Assembly (NCBI RefSeq): GCF_030433675.1
Contig: NZ_JAROCB010000001.1
Coordinates: 1,141,632-1,205,631, forward strand
Length of the DNA stretch: 64,000 bases
Reading direction: 5' to 3'
From: Leifsonia virtsii
GTDB lineage: Bacteria; Actinomycetota; Actinomycetes; Actinomycetales; Microbacteriaceae
A model generated the notes under the pieces. It had not been told where the DNA came from, made no database searches, and saw nothing but the letters and a program-made list of their open reading frames with translations. A program made the position numbers and the translations under genes. Shown here one piece after another: positions 8,311-15,817 of the stretch (position 1 is its first letter; the number at the start of each line of letters is the position of its first letter).

Positions 8311-8383
8311 TGCGCCCCCAGGGACTTGAACCCTGAACCCATTGATTAAGAGTCAATTGCTCTGCCGATTGAGCTAGAGGCGC
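8311..8383 (-). tRNA. tRNA-Lys (anticodon CTT)
   Basis: A 73-nt cloverleaf on the minus strand: acceptor GCGCCTC pairs with GGGGCGC, the D-arm contains AGCTCAATCGGCAGAGC, the anticodon loop is GACTCTTAA with anticodon CTT, and the T-arm reads GGTTCAAGTCC. The CCA end is not encoded. A -10 box TAGTGT (plus-strand 8414-8419) lies about 30 nt upstream; a terminator hairpin follows. Confidence 0.97.
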
Positions 8384-8460
8384 ATCCGGTTCGGTGACCC
8401 GAACCGAGGCTCAACACTAGCATCCGTTTCGGGCATCCCGCCAATCGAGGATCGCTCGCG

Positions 8461-9579
8461 TCAGCGGAGCTCCTTTCTCGGCATCACGATCTCCTTGATG
8501 ATCAGGATGATGCCCGCCGAGATCGGGATGGCGACGAGGGCGCCCGGCAGACCGAACAGGGTCGATCCGGCCAGCGCCGAGATGAGCACGACCGATCCGG
8601 GCACCTGCACGGCCTTCCCCATCACGCGCGGCGTCAGGATGTACGCCTCCACCTGCATGTAGACGAGCATCAGCACCAGCACGACCACGCCGCTCACCGG
8701 CGAGTGGATGAACGCCAGCACCGTCATGACGGCGGTCGTCAGCACGGTTCCGATGAGCGGGATGAGGGTGATGAAGAAGGCGGCGAGCGCGATCAGGAAG
8801 GCGCCGGGGACGCCGGTGGCGAGCAGCAGGATGAGGCTGTAGACGGCGTTGCAGAAGGCGAGGATCACCATCCCGCTCAGGTACTTGCCGAAGTTCTGCA
8901 GGATGCGCTCGGCGTAGCTCTCGAAGCGGGCGCGATTGGAGCGGCGCACGAGCCGATAGGCGGCCTGCTTGGTGCTGTCGTAGGACGCGATGAAGTAGAT
9001 GGTCAGGATGGCGATGAAGAAGCCGGTCGTGACGGCGTTGAGCACCGAAAGGCCGAAACCCACCAGACCGTTGCCGATCGTCGCCCACGTGTTCGGGTCC
9101 TTCACCTGGTCCGAGATCCAGGTGAAGACCTGGCCGAGGACACCGTTGGTCGCCTCATTGGCGGAATCGAACCAGCCCTCCGCGCGGAGGGTGTTGATCT
9201 CCTTCGGCACCTGCGTGGCCAGGTTCGAGATCTGCTGAACGATCAGCGGCACCACCACCCAGACGATGGCGATCAGCAGGGCGACGATGAGCAGGATGAC
9301 GGTCACGATCGCCCAGACGCGCTTCATCCCCCGGCGCTGGAACCAGCGGATCAGCGGGTCGAGGCCGACCGTGGCGAACATGGCCAGGAACACCGAGAAG
9401 ATGATCGAGCGCAGACCGTAGAGCATGAAGCCGGTGGCGACGGCCCCGATCGCGCCGAGCGAGACGAGGTAGCCGAAGAGCAGCGGGCTGCGGCGGATGA
9501 GTGGCTCACCTGCGGCCCGGCGCGAGGGCACGCCGCCGCCGTAGCTGCTTCGGCTGACGGGCCGACGGATGAAACGCAT
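8461..9579 (-). CDS. AI-2E family transporter (PerM/YdiK-like)
   Basis: A 372-residue membrane protein with the AI-2E exporter family pattern: an early pair of helices (GYLVSLGAIGAVATGFMLY), a third and fourth around residues 55-115, a soluble loop of about 90 residues, then a C-terminal cluster of four helices with the family-typical LIPLIGTVLTTAVMTVLAF and ending in an ILIIKEIVMP stretch. The start has a GGAGG ribosome site 4 nt upstream. Members export small molecules or act as sodium/proton antiporters; the substrate cannot be assigned. It is transcribed towards tRNA-Lys. Confidence 0.85.
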   Translation of the reverse strand: MRFIRRPVSRSSYGGGVPSRRAAGEPLIRRSPLLFGYLVSLGAIGAVATGFMLYGLRSIIFSVFLAMFATVGLDPLIRWFQRRGMKRVWAIVTVILLIVALLIAIVWVVVPLIVQQISNLATQVPKEINTLRAEGWFDSANEATNGVLGQVFTWISDQVKDPNTWATIGNGLVGFGLSVLNAVTTGFFIAILTIYFIASYDSTKQAAYRLVRRSNRARFESYAERILQNFGKYLSGMVILAFCNAVYSLILLLATGVPGAFLIALAAFFITLIPLIGTVLTTAVMTVLAFIHSPVSGVVVLVLMLVYMQVEAYILTPRVMGKAVQVPGSVVLISALAGSTLFGLPGALVAIPISAGIILIIKEIVMPRKELR

Positions 9580-9705
9580 GCTGCCTCCGCTCGACGCCCA
9601 GACGGGCTATCTGGACCCTATTGGCAATCCGCCCGGCGGGGCTATCTTTCCGCGAGGGTCGGGCGAAGACTGGAGAGCCCCACGCCGAAACCGAGGAGGT
9701 CGAGC

Positions 9706-10071
9706 ATGGGCTCCATGACCTACGACGGCATCGTCATCCACTTCGAGGACCGGCACCTCGCCCACCTGCAGATCGTCATCGTCAACAAGCTGCGGCGGCA
9801 GGAGTCGTTCGCGATGTCGTGGCGCGACTCCACCGACGTGGGCGACGGGCGCAGCGCCATCTGGCTGGACCCGAGCATCCCCCTCTACTTCAAGTTCGAG
9901 GGGTCGCGCGTCCCGTCCATCAACAAGGACTGGGTGGACCGGCTCGCCGAGTCGGCGAGCGGACCGCAGGGCCTCGTCGTCACCGGGGAGGACGGCGAGC
10001 TCGACGAGCGGCCCGGCCGGCTGGGTCCGGTGACGGGCTCGCTGCCCGCGATAGTGCCGCCGAACGGCTGA
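9706..10071 (+). CDS. Small conserved protein, DUF7882-like (paralogue 1)
   Basis: A 121-residue soluble protein that I recognise only as a family common in Microbacteriaceae. The core is MGSMTYDGI, then IVIVNKLRR, SWRD, DGRSAIWLDP and IPLYFKFEGSR. The ATG at 9706 has a GAGGAGG ribosome site; the longer upstream frame is a shadow. A paralogue of identical length lies at 20859-21224, identical in most of residues 20-70 but divergent in the last 30 residues. Both stand as single genes. No catalytic motif is evident; function unknown. Confidence 0.85.
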   Translation: MGSMTYDGIVIHFEDRHLAHLQIVIVNKLRRQESFAMSWRDSTDVGDGRSAIWLDPSIPLYFKFEGSRVPSINKDWVDRLAESASGPQGLVVTGEDGELDERPGRLGPVTGSLPAIVPPNG

Positions 10072-10098
10072 GGCACCGGTCGGACGACGCCGGACCGG

Positions 10099-10440
10099 TC
10101 AGCCGAGGTCGTCGAACGTCTGCGGCGCCTCCGTCCCGGTTCCCGTCGGCTCCGCCGCCGGCTTGCGCGGCGCGAGCTCCGCGGTCTTCGCCCCGAGACT
10201 GCCCACCAGCCCGGCGTCCTCGATCTCGGCACTGTCGAGGTCGACCGGCTCGCTGACGATCTGGCTTGCCGGCCCGAGCAGGAGCTCGATGCGGTCGCGG
10301 TCGCCCTGCAGGGTCCGGCCGGGGACGAACACCGTGTCGGCGATGCCGTGCCTGGCGAGCGCCCGGGCGTACTCCATGACCGCCTCCGCCAACGCGTCGC
10401 CGGTGTAGAACGCCGTCCCCGCATACACGATCCGTCGCAT
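10099..10440 (-). CDS. Hypothetical small alpha/beta protein
   Basis: A 113-residue protein starting MRRIVYAGTAFYTGDALAEA. The first 60 residues alternate short strands and helices (ADTVFVPGR, then a PASQIVSEP strand); the last 25 are Ala/Pro/Thr-rich. A GGAGG sits directly before the ATG at 10440, closer than usual, and an alternative GTG start four codons later is possible. It converges with the DUF7882 gene and is divergent from hisN (62 nt). Similar short proteins occur in related genera, but I do not know a function. Confidence 0.65.
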   Translation of the reverse strand: MRRIVYAGTAFYTGDALAEAVMEYARALARHGIADTVFVPGRTLQGDRDRIELLLGPASQIVSEPVDLDSAEIEDAGLVGSLGAKTAELAPRKPAAEPTGTGTEAPQTFDDLG

Positions 10441-10489
10441 ACCTCCACAGTTACGCTCGGCGACCCCGGCTGCCAACCCCGCACCCCGC

Positions 10490-10502
10490 TAGGCTCGTCG
10501 CT
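10490..10502 (+). promoter_or_regulatory. Leaderless promoter of hisN (-10 TAGGCT)
   Basis: TAGGCT at 10490-10495 lies 7 nt before the GTG start and no ribosome site is present, so transcription should begin at or near the start codon. The same box occurs before several other genes in this window. Confidence 0.6.
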
Positions 10503-11303
10503 GTGACGAACACCGCCGACCCCCGCCCGCTCGACGGCGACCTCGCGCTGGCCCTGCGGCTGGCCGACACCGCCGATGCGATCTCGCTCCGCCGGTTCCG
10601 CGACCTCGACCTGCACGTCGAGACCAAGCCCGACCGCTCCCCCGTCACCGAGGCCGATCTCGCGGTCGAGCGCGCGATCCGCGAAGCCATCAAGGCCGAG
10701 CGCCCGGGCGACGGCATCCTGGGCGAGGAGTACGGCACCGAGGGCGACAGCACCCGGCAGTGGATCGTCGACCCGATCGACGGCACCGCGAATTACCTGC
10801 GCGGCGTCCCGGTGTGGGGCACGCTCATCGCGCTCGCCATCGACGTCACGCCCCGCGTCGGCGTCGTCAGCTCCCCCGCGCTCGGCCGCCGCTGGTGGGC
10901 GACGACGGGTGGCGGGGCGTGGACGACGGATGCGCCCGGCGCCCAGCCGCGACCCCTCCACGTCTCCGGCGTCACCGACCTGGAGCACGCGTCGCTCAGC
11001 TTCCAGAGCATCGCCCAGTGGGACCAGGCCGGCTACCTCGACCGGCTCATCGACCTCACCCGGCGCGTCTGGCGCGACCGGGCGTACGGCGACATGTGGT
11101 CGTACATGCTGCTGGCGGAGGGCGTGCTGGACGCGGTGGCCGAGTTCGACGTGAAGACCTACGACCTTGCCGCACTCATCCCGATCGTGGAGGAGGCGGG
11201 CGGCACCTTCACGTCGGTCGACGGGACGCCGGGGCCGGGCAACGGCTCCTCCCTCGCGTCCAACGGGCTGCTTCACCCCGCCCTGCTGGACGCGCTTTCC
11301 TGA
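10503..11303 (+). CDS. hisN: Histidinol-phosphatase, inositol monophosphatase family
   Basis: A 266-residue Mg-dependent phosphatase. Motif 1 (GEEYG, metal-binding Glu) is near residues 76-80, motif 2 WIVDPIDGTANYLRG at 88-102, and the C-terminal motif with KTYDLAALIPIVEEAGG near 218-235. This combination, with Tyr-Leu after the DPIDGT box, fits the HisN branch that removes phosphate from histidinol phosphate in histidine synthesis, but general inositol-phosphatase activity cannot be excluded. The GTG at 10503 is the only start compatible with the domain, and a TAGGCT box 7 nt upstream implies a leaderless mRNA. Confidence 0.85.
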   Translation: MTNTADPRPLDGDLALALRLADTADAISLRRFRDLDLHVETKPDRSPVTEADLAVERAIREAIKAERPGDGILGEEYGTEGDSTRQWIVDPIDGTANYLRGVPVWGTLIALAIDVTPRVGVVSSPALGRRWWATTGGGAWTTDAPGAQPRPLHVSGVTDLEHASLSFQSIAQWDQAGYLDRLIDLTRRVWRDRAYGDMWSYMLLAEGVLDAVAEFDVKTYDLAALIPIVEEAGGTFTSVDGTPGPGNGSSLASNGLLHPALLDALS

Positions 11304-11505
11304 CCGGACCGACGGGTCCGTCGCCGGCGGTCGGTGCGCTGCGCCGCCGGTTGGCCGCTGCTCGACCACTTTCGGACCGGGCTGGGGCACCGGTTCCCCA
11401 TGCTCCCTCTTCTTGTACGCACATTTGGTATTTTCTGCTGCGCGCGACATCGCGCGCACGACGATGTGTTCTCCGTCTGAGAACGCAAGCCAAGAAAGAG
11501 AAGAA

Positions 11506-12093
11506 ATGAAGACGAAGCTGATGCGTTCGAGAATCGCGGGTATCGCGGCGACCGCTGCCGTCGCCGCCGGAATCGGACTGTTCTCCGCCGTCCCCGCGCA
11601 GGCAACGCCGATCGAGTACGGCATCACCAACTACTGTCCGATTCCGAGCGGCAACTTCACGTTCAAGAATGCCTGGACGGGGTTCTACATGTCGGCTCGC
11701 CTCGACAACGCAGGAACCCCCGTGATCGCCGGCAACAATCAGACGTTCGCCAGCACGTGGGAGGAGTTCACCCTCTCGCTGGTCGGCAGCAATACCTACA
11801 AGACCAGCAGCACGGAATGCACCTATGCGCTGAAGGCGTCCAACGGCAAGTACGTGTCAGCGGCGCCCGACGGCAGCCGCCTCGTCGCCGACCGCACGGC
11901 GGCCAGCACGTGGGAGCTCTTCTCCCTCGTCAACAACGGCGGCCAGTCCCGGAGCCTCCTGGCGAAGTCCAACGGGAAACTCGTCCAGGTCCAGCCCGAC
12001 GGCAACACCCTCGCAGCCACCGGAACCAACACGGGGTCGCCCAGCGCGCAGTTCAGCCTCGGGGGGAAGGCCGCCTGGTACACGCCCTATTGA
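11506..12093 (+). CDS. Secreted fascin-like beta-trefoil protein
   Basis: A 195-residue precursor. Residues 1-32 are a signal peptide: KTKLMRSR, a hydrophobic Ala/Gly core, and an AQA-type cleavage site. The mature part has three imperfect repeats of the trefoil type: NAWTGFYMSARLDN, then ALKASNGKYVSAAPDGSRL, then LLAKSNGKLVQVQPDGNTL, the pattern of fascin/actin-crosslinking-like lectin folds, and two cysteines likely to form a disulfide. The start has a purine-rich AAGAGAAGAA ribosome site. The gene and its upstream stretch (about 11400-11500) are visibly less GC-rich than neighbours, which hints at horizontal acquisition. Ligand unknown; carbohydrate binding is an inference from the fold. 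Confidence 0.75.
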   Translation: MKTKLMRSRIAGIAATAAVAAGIGLFSAVPAQATPIEYGITNYCPIPSGNFTFKNAWTGFYMSARLDNAGTPVIAGNNQTFASTWEEFTLSLVGSNTYKTSSTECTYALKASNGKYVSAAPDGSRLVADRTAASTWELFSLVNNGGQSRSLLAKSNGKLVQVQPDGNTLAATGTNTGSPSAQFSLGGKAAWYTPY

Positions 12094-12120
12094 GGTGAAC
12101 GGGGATCAGCCCGCATGACC

Positions 12121-12158
12121 CCTGTCCTGCCTGCCGACTCGTCGGCGGGCAGGACGGG
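12121..12158 (+). terminator. Hairpin terminator after the beta-trefoil gene
   Basis: Seventeen-nt arms (12121-12137 and 12142-12158) pair with 15 Watson-Crick and two G-U pairs around the loop CTCG, 27 nt after the stop codon. No long T-run follows, as usual for this lineage. Confidence 0.65.
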
Positions 12159-12206
12159 CATCGCTCCCACTTCGCGCGGCGTCGGCCGTGCCCCTAGGCT
12201 GGCCGG

Positions 12207-13139
12207 GTGAGCGCACCGACACCCACGACGACGACGGAGCCGCTGGTCCACATCGCCAACTTCCGGATGGACTTCGGCCGCACCACCGTGATCCGCGACC
12301 TCTCCTTCGACATCCGGCGGGGCGAGACGTTCGGGTTCCTGGGCAGCAACGGCTCGGGCAAGACGACGACGATCCGCGCCCTGCTCGGCATCTACCAGCC
12401 GACCGCAGGGGTGCTCCACATCGACGGTCGCCCGTTCAGCCCGGAGGCAGGGGAACGGCTCGGCTACCTCCCGGAGGAGCGCGGGCTGTACAAGAAGGAG
12501 TCCGTGATCGACGTCATGGTCTACTTCGGCCGGCTGAAGGGGCTCGGCGCCGAGCAGGCGCGGCGCTGGTCTCGCGCCTACCTGGAGCGCGTCGGCATCG
12601 GCGACAAGGAGAAGGTGCGGCTCGACAAGCTCTCCGGCGGCCAGCAGCAGAAGGTGCAGCTGGGCGTGACCATCATGAACGACCCCGAGCTCCTCATCCT
12701 CGACGAGCCGACCAAGGGCTTCGACCCGGTCAACCGGCGCCTGCTCATGGACATCATCGACGACCAGAAGCGCGCCGGCTCCACAGTCATGATGGTGACC
12801 CACCAGATGGAGGAGGTGGAGCGCCTCTGCGACCGCGTCATCCTGCTGAAGGACGGCACGGCGCGCGCCTACGGCACCGTCGAGGAGGTGCAGGACCAGT
12901 TCGGCGGCACGATCGTGCACGTCGACCACGCCGGCGCCATCCCCGACTCCCCTGCGTACCGGCTGCTCTCGGACGTGGACGGTCACGCCCAGCTGGAGGT
13001 GGTCGACGGCGCCGACGCCGCCGCTATCCTGCAGGGACTCGTGGATGCGGGCGTCCGCGTCTCGCGCTTCGCCCCCACCCGGAAGTCGCTCGACGACATC
13101 TTCGTCGAGGTCTACGGCGCAGAGAGCCAGGAGGACTGA
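12207..13139 (+). CDS. ABC exporter ATP-binding protein (NatA-like)
   Basis: A 310-residue ATPase: Walker A GSNGSGKTT near residues 49-57, signature LSGGQQQKVQ near 143-152, Walker B LLILDEPTKGFDP near 163-175, switch histidine in MMVTHQ. A C-terminal DUF4162-type domain (about 220-310) ends in FAPTRKSLDDIFVEVYG, as in sodium or drug exporter ATPases. A TAGGCT box 6 nt before the GTG implies leaderless initiation. The permease follows after 3 nt, forming a two-component exporter, with an oxidoreductase coupled behind. Confidence 0.92.
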   Translation: MSAPTPTTTTEPLVHIANFRMDFGRTTVIRDLSFDIRRGETFGFLGSNGSGKTTTIRALLGIYQPTAGVLHIDGRPFSPEAGERLGYLPEERGLYKKESVIDVMVYFGRLKGLGAEQARRWSRAYLERVGIGDKEKVRLDKLSGGQQQKVQLGVTIMNDPELLILDEPTKGFDPVNRRLLMDIIDDQKRAGSTVMMVTHQMEEVERLCDRVILLKDGTARAYGTVEEVQDQFGGTIVHVDHAGAIPDSPAYRLLSDVDGHAQLEVVDGADAAAILQGLVDAGVRVSRFAPTRKSLDDIFVEVYGAESQED

Positions 13140-13142
13140 CAC

Positions 13143-14396
13143 ATGGCCCGCCACAACCTGGGCACCGTCATCGCGTTCGAGTTCCGCCGCACCGTCACCA
13201 AGCGGCGGTTCTGGGCGATCACGCTCATCCTCCCGATCCTCGTGTTCGGGCTGGGCGGCCTCATCATCGCCTCCAACGTGTCCACGGCGAACACGGCCGA
13301 CCAGCAGAAGAACGCGCGCTTCGAGTTCTTGTACACCGACGCCTCCGGCCTCGTCGACGCCGGCATCGCCAAGCAGTACGGCGGCACGGAGATCGCCTCG
13401 GAGGCGGAGGGCGTCGAGGAGGTGCAGATCGGCGGGACGCCGGCGTACTTCTCCTACCCGGCCGACCCGGCGAAGCAGACCGTCAAGGTGTGGGGCGAGG
13501 ACGCGGGGGTGTTCCAGAACAGCAGGTACTCCGCCGTCGCGCAGTCGCTGCTGGCGGCGAGCGTGGAGAAGAAGGTCGGCGATCCGACCGATGTGGCGGT
13601 GCTGCGCGGAGACGTCAGCACCTCGACCACCACGTTCAAGGACGGGAAGGTCGCACCCGGTTTCGAGGCCATCCTGCCCGCCCTGGTCTTCCTCGCCGCG
13701 TTCTTCATCGTGATCGTGTTCCTCGGCAACCAGATGCTGAACTCCACGCTGGAGGAGAAGGAGAACCGCGTCACGGAGATGATCCTGACGACGATCAACC
13801 CGACGAACCTGCTGATCGGCAAGGTGATCTCGCTGTTCGCCATCGGGATCATCCAATTGGCCGTCTTCGCGCTGCCGATGCTGATCGGGTACCTGTTCTT
13901 CCGCGACCAGCTGCAGCTGCCGAACTTCGACCTCAGCGGACTGGTGTTCGACCCGCAGAAGATGATCGTCGGCGCGCTCATCCTCATCGGCGGGTTCGCG
14001 CTGTTCACCGGCACGCTGGTGGCCGTCGGCGCCGTCATGCCCACGGCGAAGGATGCGGCGCCGGTGTTCTCCGTCGTGATCTTCGCCGTCGTCATCCCGC
14101 TGTACGCGTCGGGCTTCGCGATCAGCTCCCCGCAGGCGCCGATCGTGCAGCTGCTCGCCTACTTCCCCTACACCGCGCCGATCACGGCCCTGATCCTGAA
14201 CGCCTTCGGCTCACTGCCGCTGTGGCAGGCGATCGTCATCATCGTCGAGCTGTTCGCGTTGTCGGTGGTGGTGCTGCGCATCGCGGTGCGGCTGTTCCGC
14301 TACGGGTCGATCGAGTACACCAGCAAGGTGCGCATCCGGGATGTGCTCGGCCGCCGGCCCGAGCGGGCGCAGCCGACGCAGCGGACGGGCGCCTGA
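13143..14396 (+). CDS. ABC exporter permease (NatB/ABC-2 type)
   Basis: A 417-residue ABC-2 membrane protein. One N-terminal span (about 22-45) is followed by a large extracytoplasmic domain (about 46-170), then five to six membrane spans from residue 175 onward, with the conserved TLEEKENRVTEMILT motif near 203-217. This is the architecture of NatB/CcmB-like exporters. Its stop overlaps the start of the following oxidoreductase (TGATG). Substrate unknown. Confidence 0.9.
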   Translation: MARHNLGTVIAFEFRRTVTKRRFWAITLILPILVFGLGGLIIASNVSTANTADQQKNARFEFLYTDASGLVDAGIAKQYGGTEIASEAEGVEEVQIGGTPAYFSYPADPAKQTVKVWGEDAGVFQNSRYSAVAQSLLAASVEKKVGDPTDVAVLRGDVSTSTTTFKDGKVAPGFEAILPALVFLAAFFIVIVFLGNQMLNSTLEEKENRVTEMILTTINPTNLLIGKVISLFAIGIIQLAVFALPMLIGYLFFRDQLQLPNFDLSGLVFDPQKMIVGALILIGGFALFTGTLVAVGAVMPTAKDAAPVFSVVIFAVVIPLYASGFAISSPQAPIVQLLAYFPYTAPITALILNAFGSLPLWQAIVIIVELFALSVVVLRIAVRLFRYGSIEYTSKVRIRDVLGRRPERAQPTQRTGA

Positions 14397-15376
14397 TGCG
14401 CGCCGTCGTCGTGACGCAGCCGGGCGGGCCGGAGGTGCTTGCGCTCGAGGAGCGGCCCGATCCGGTTCCCGGCGAGCACGAGCTCCGTATCCGCGTCGCC
14501 GCGGCCGGGCTCAACGGGGCCGACCTCAGCCAGCGCCGCGGCTTCTATCCGGCGCCGCCTGGCGCCCCCGAGTGGCCGGGGCTCGAGGTCTCCGGCACGG
14601 TCGACGCGGTGGGTCCCGGGGTCGACGGCTGGAGCGTCGGCGACCGGGTGTGTGCGCTGCTGCCGGGCGGCGGCTACGCCGAGCTCGTCACGGTCGATGC
14701 CGGGCTCGCCCTCCCGGTGCCGGAGTCGGTGGACCTGGTCGAGGCGGCCGGTCTCCCCGAAGTGGCGGCCACGGTCTGGTCGAACGTCTTCCGCATCGGG
14801 CGGCTGGTAGCCGGCGAGACGCTGCTGGTGCACGGCGGGTCGAGCGGCATCGGCAGCATGGCCATCCAGCTGGGCGTCGCGTTCGGCGCCGAGGTCATCG
14901 CGACCGCGGGCAGCGCCGACAAGGCGGCGTTCTGCCGCGAACTCGGCGCTCAGGCAGCGGTGGACTACCGCACGCAGGACTTCGTGGAGGCGGCGCGCGC
15001 GTTCACCGACGGCCGCGGCTTGGACGTCGTCCTCGACATCGTCGGCGGGTCGTACATCGCCCGGGACCTGGAGGCCCTCGCAGTGGGCGGTCGCATCCTG
15101 TCGATCGCTGTGCGCGACCGGGAGCCTGCTGCGGTCGACATGGGGTTGCTCATGCGCAAGCGCGCGAGCATCCACGGCACCACGCTGCGCGCCCGGCCCC
15201 TCGCCGAGCGCACGGCCGTCATCGCCGGGGTGCGCGCGGCGGTGTGGCCGCTGCTCGCCGAGGGCCGTGTCCGGCCGGTCATCGACTCGGTGTTCCCTCT
15301 GGAGGATGCGGCGGCCGCGCACCGGAGGATGGAGAGCTCGGCGCACCGCGGGAAGATCCTGCTGCGCGTCGGCTGA
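14396..15376 (+). CDS. Quinone oxidoreductase-like zinc-independent MDR-family enzyme
   Basis: A 326-residue medium-chain reductase. The N-terminal GroES-like domain (about 1-120) contains LNGADLSQRRGFYP in place of the zinc-binding residues, and the nucleotide-binding motif VHGGSSGIGSMAIQL (about 143-157) is typical of NADPH:quinone reductases and the PIG3 group. The start at 14396 overlaps the permease stop by one base. The end runs 98 nt into the 3' end of the convergent DUF2809 gene. It probably reduces quinones or enones in the cytosol; its link to the exporter is positional only. Confidence 0.88.
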   Translation: MRAVVVTQPGGPEVLALEERPDPVPGEHELRIRVAAAGLNGADLSQRRGFYPAPPGAPEWPGLEVSGTVDAVGPGVDGWSVGDRVCALLPGGGYAELVTVDAGLALPVPESVDLVEAAGLPEVAATVWSNVFRIGRLVAGETLLVHGGSSGIGSMAIQLGVAFGAEVIATAGSADKAAFCRELGAQAAVDYRTQDFVEAARAFTDGRGLDVVLDIVGGSYIARDLEALAVGGRILSIAVRDREPAAVDMGLLMRKRASIHGTTLRARPLAERTAVIAGVRAAVWPLLAEGRVRPVIDSVFPLEDAAAAHRRMESSAHRGKILLRVG

Positions 15377-15737
15377 CCCCGTCCACCAGGGCCGCAGCGA
15401 CCGCGCCGAGCAGGTAGGCGAGCAGGTCCGACCATTGGAACGTGGTGCCCAGCACCAGCGCGGCAACCGGCACGGTCTGCGCGAGCGCGGCCGGGACGCC
15501 GGTGAGCTGGAAGACCTCGACCGCCGCGCAGATCGCGGTCGCGACGGTGGCGACCACGGCGGGCCGAGCCCGCACGGCGACGGCCGCGAAGATCGTGTAG
15601 ATGAGAACGGCGTACAGCGCGTCGCCCACAAAGGTCCAGGCGGCACTGTCGGTCCACCGGGCGACGGCGAGGCCCGCGGCGACGGTCAGCAGCGCGGCCG
15701 CGGCGAGGACAACGCGACGGGAGCGGGCGGGAGGCAT
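15279..15737 (-). CDS. DUF2809-like small membrane protein
   Basis: A protein of up to 152 residues with four hydrophobic helices (residues about 8-30, 36-55, 58-78, 85-118), including AICAAVEVFQLTGVP and WSDLLAYLLGAVAAALVD, the pattern of the DUF2809/VanZ-like membrane families. The last 35 residues (Ser/Pro/Arg-rich) lie opposite the 3' end of the oxidoreductase gene and look like unconstrained sequence, so the folded protein probably ends near residue 118. A TAGCGT -10 box (15744-15749) sits 6 nt before the ATG, suggesting a leaderless mRNA. Function unknown. Confidence 0.7.
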   Translation of the reverse strand: MPPARSRRVVLAAAALLTVAAGLAVARWTDSAAWTFVGDALYAVLIYTIFAAVAVRARPAVVATVATAICAAVEVFQLTGVPAALAQTVPVAALVLGTTFQWSDLLAYLLGAVAAALVDGVSRRAAGSSRGAPSSPSSGARPPHPPEGTPSR

Positions 15738-15817
15738 GGCTCAACGCTACGGTCGCTCCGGCAGCCGCGCGTCCATCGGGCGGCGCAGACGGGTCCGTCG
15801 GTGGGAGGATCGTAGAC

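Noticed and set aside
14239-15646. Long minus-strand frame opposite the quinone oxidoreductase
   Set aside because: No coherent domain; only the part from 15279 to 15737 in one other frame has membrane helices and an upstream promoter box, and that is annotated separately.
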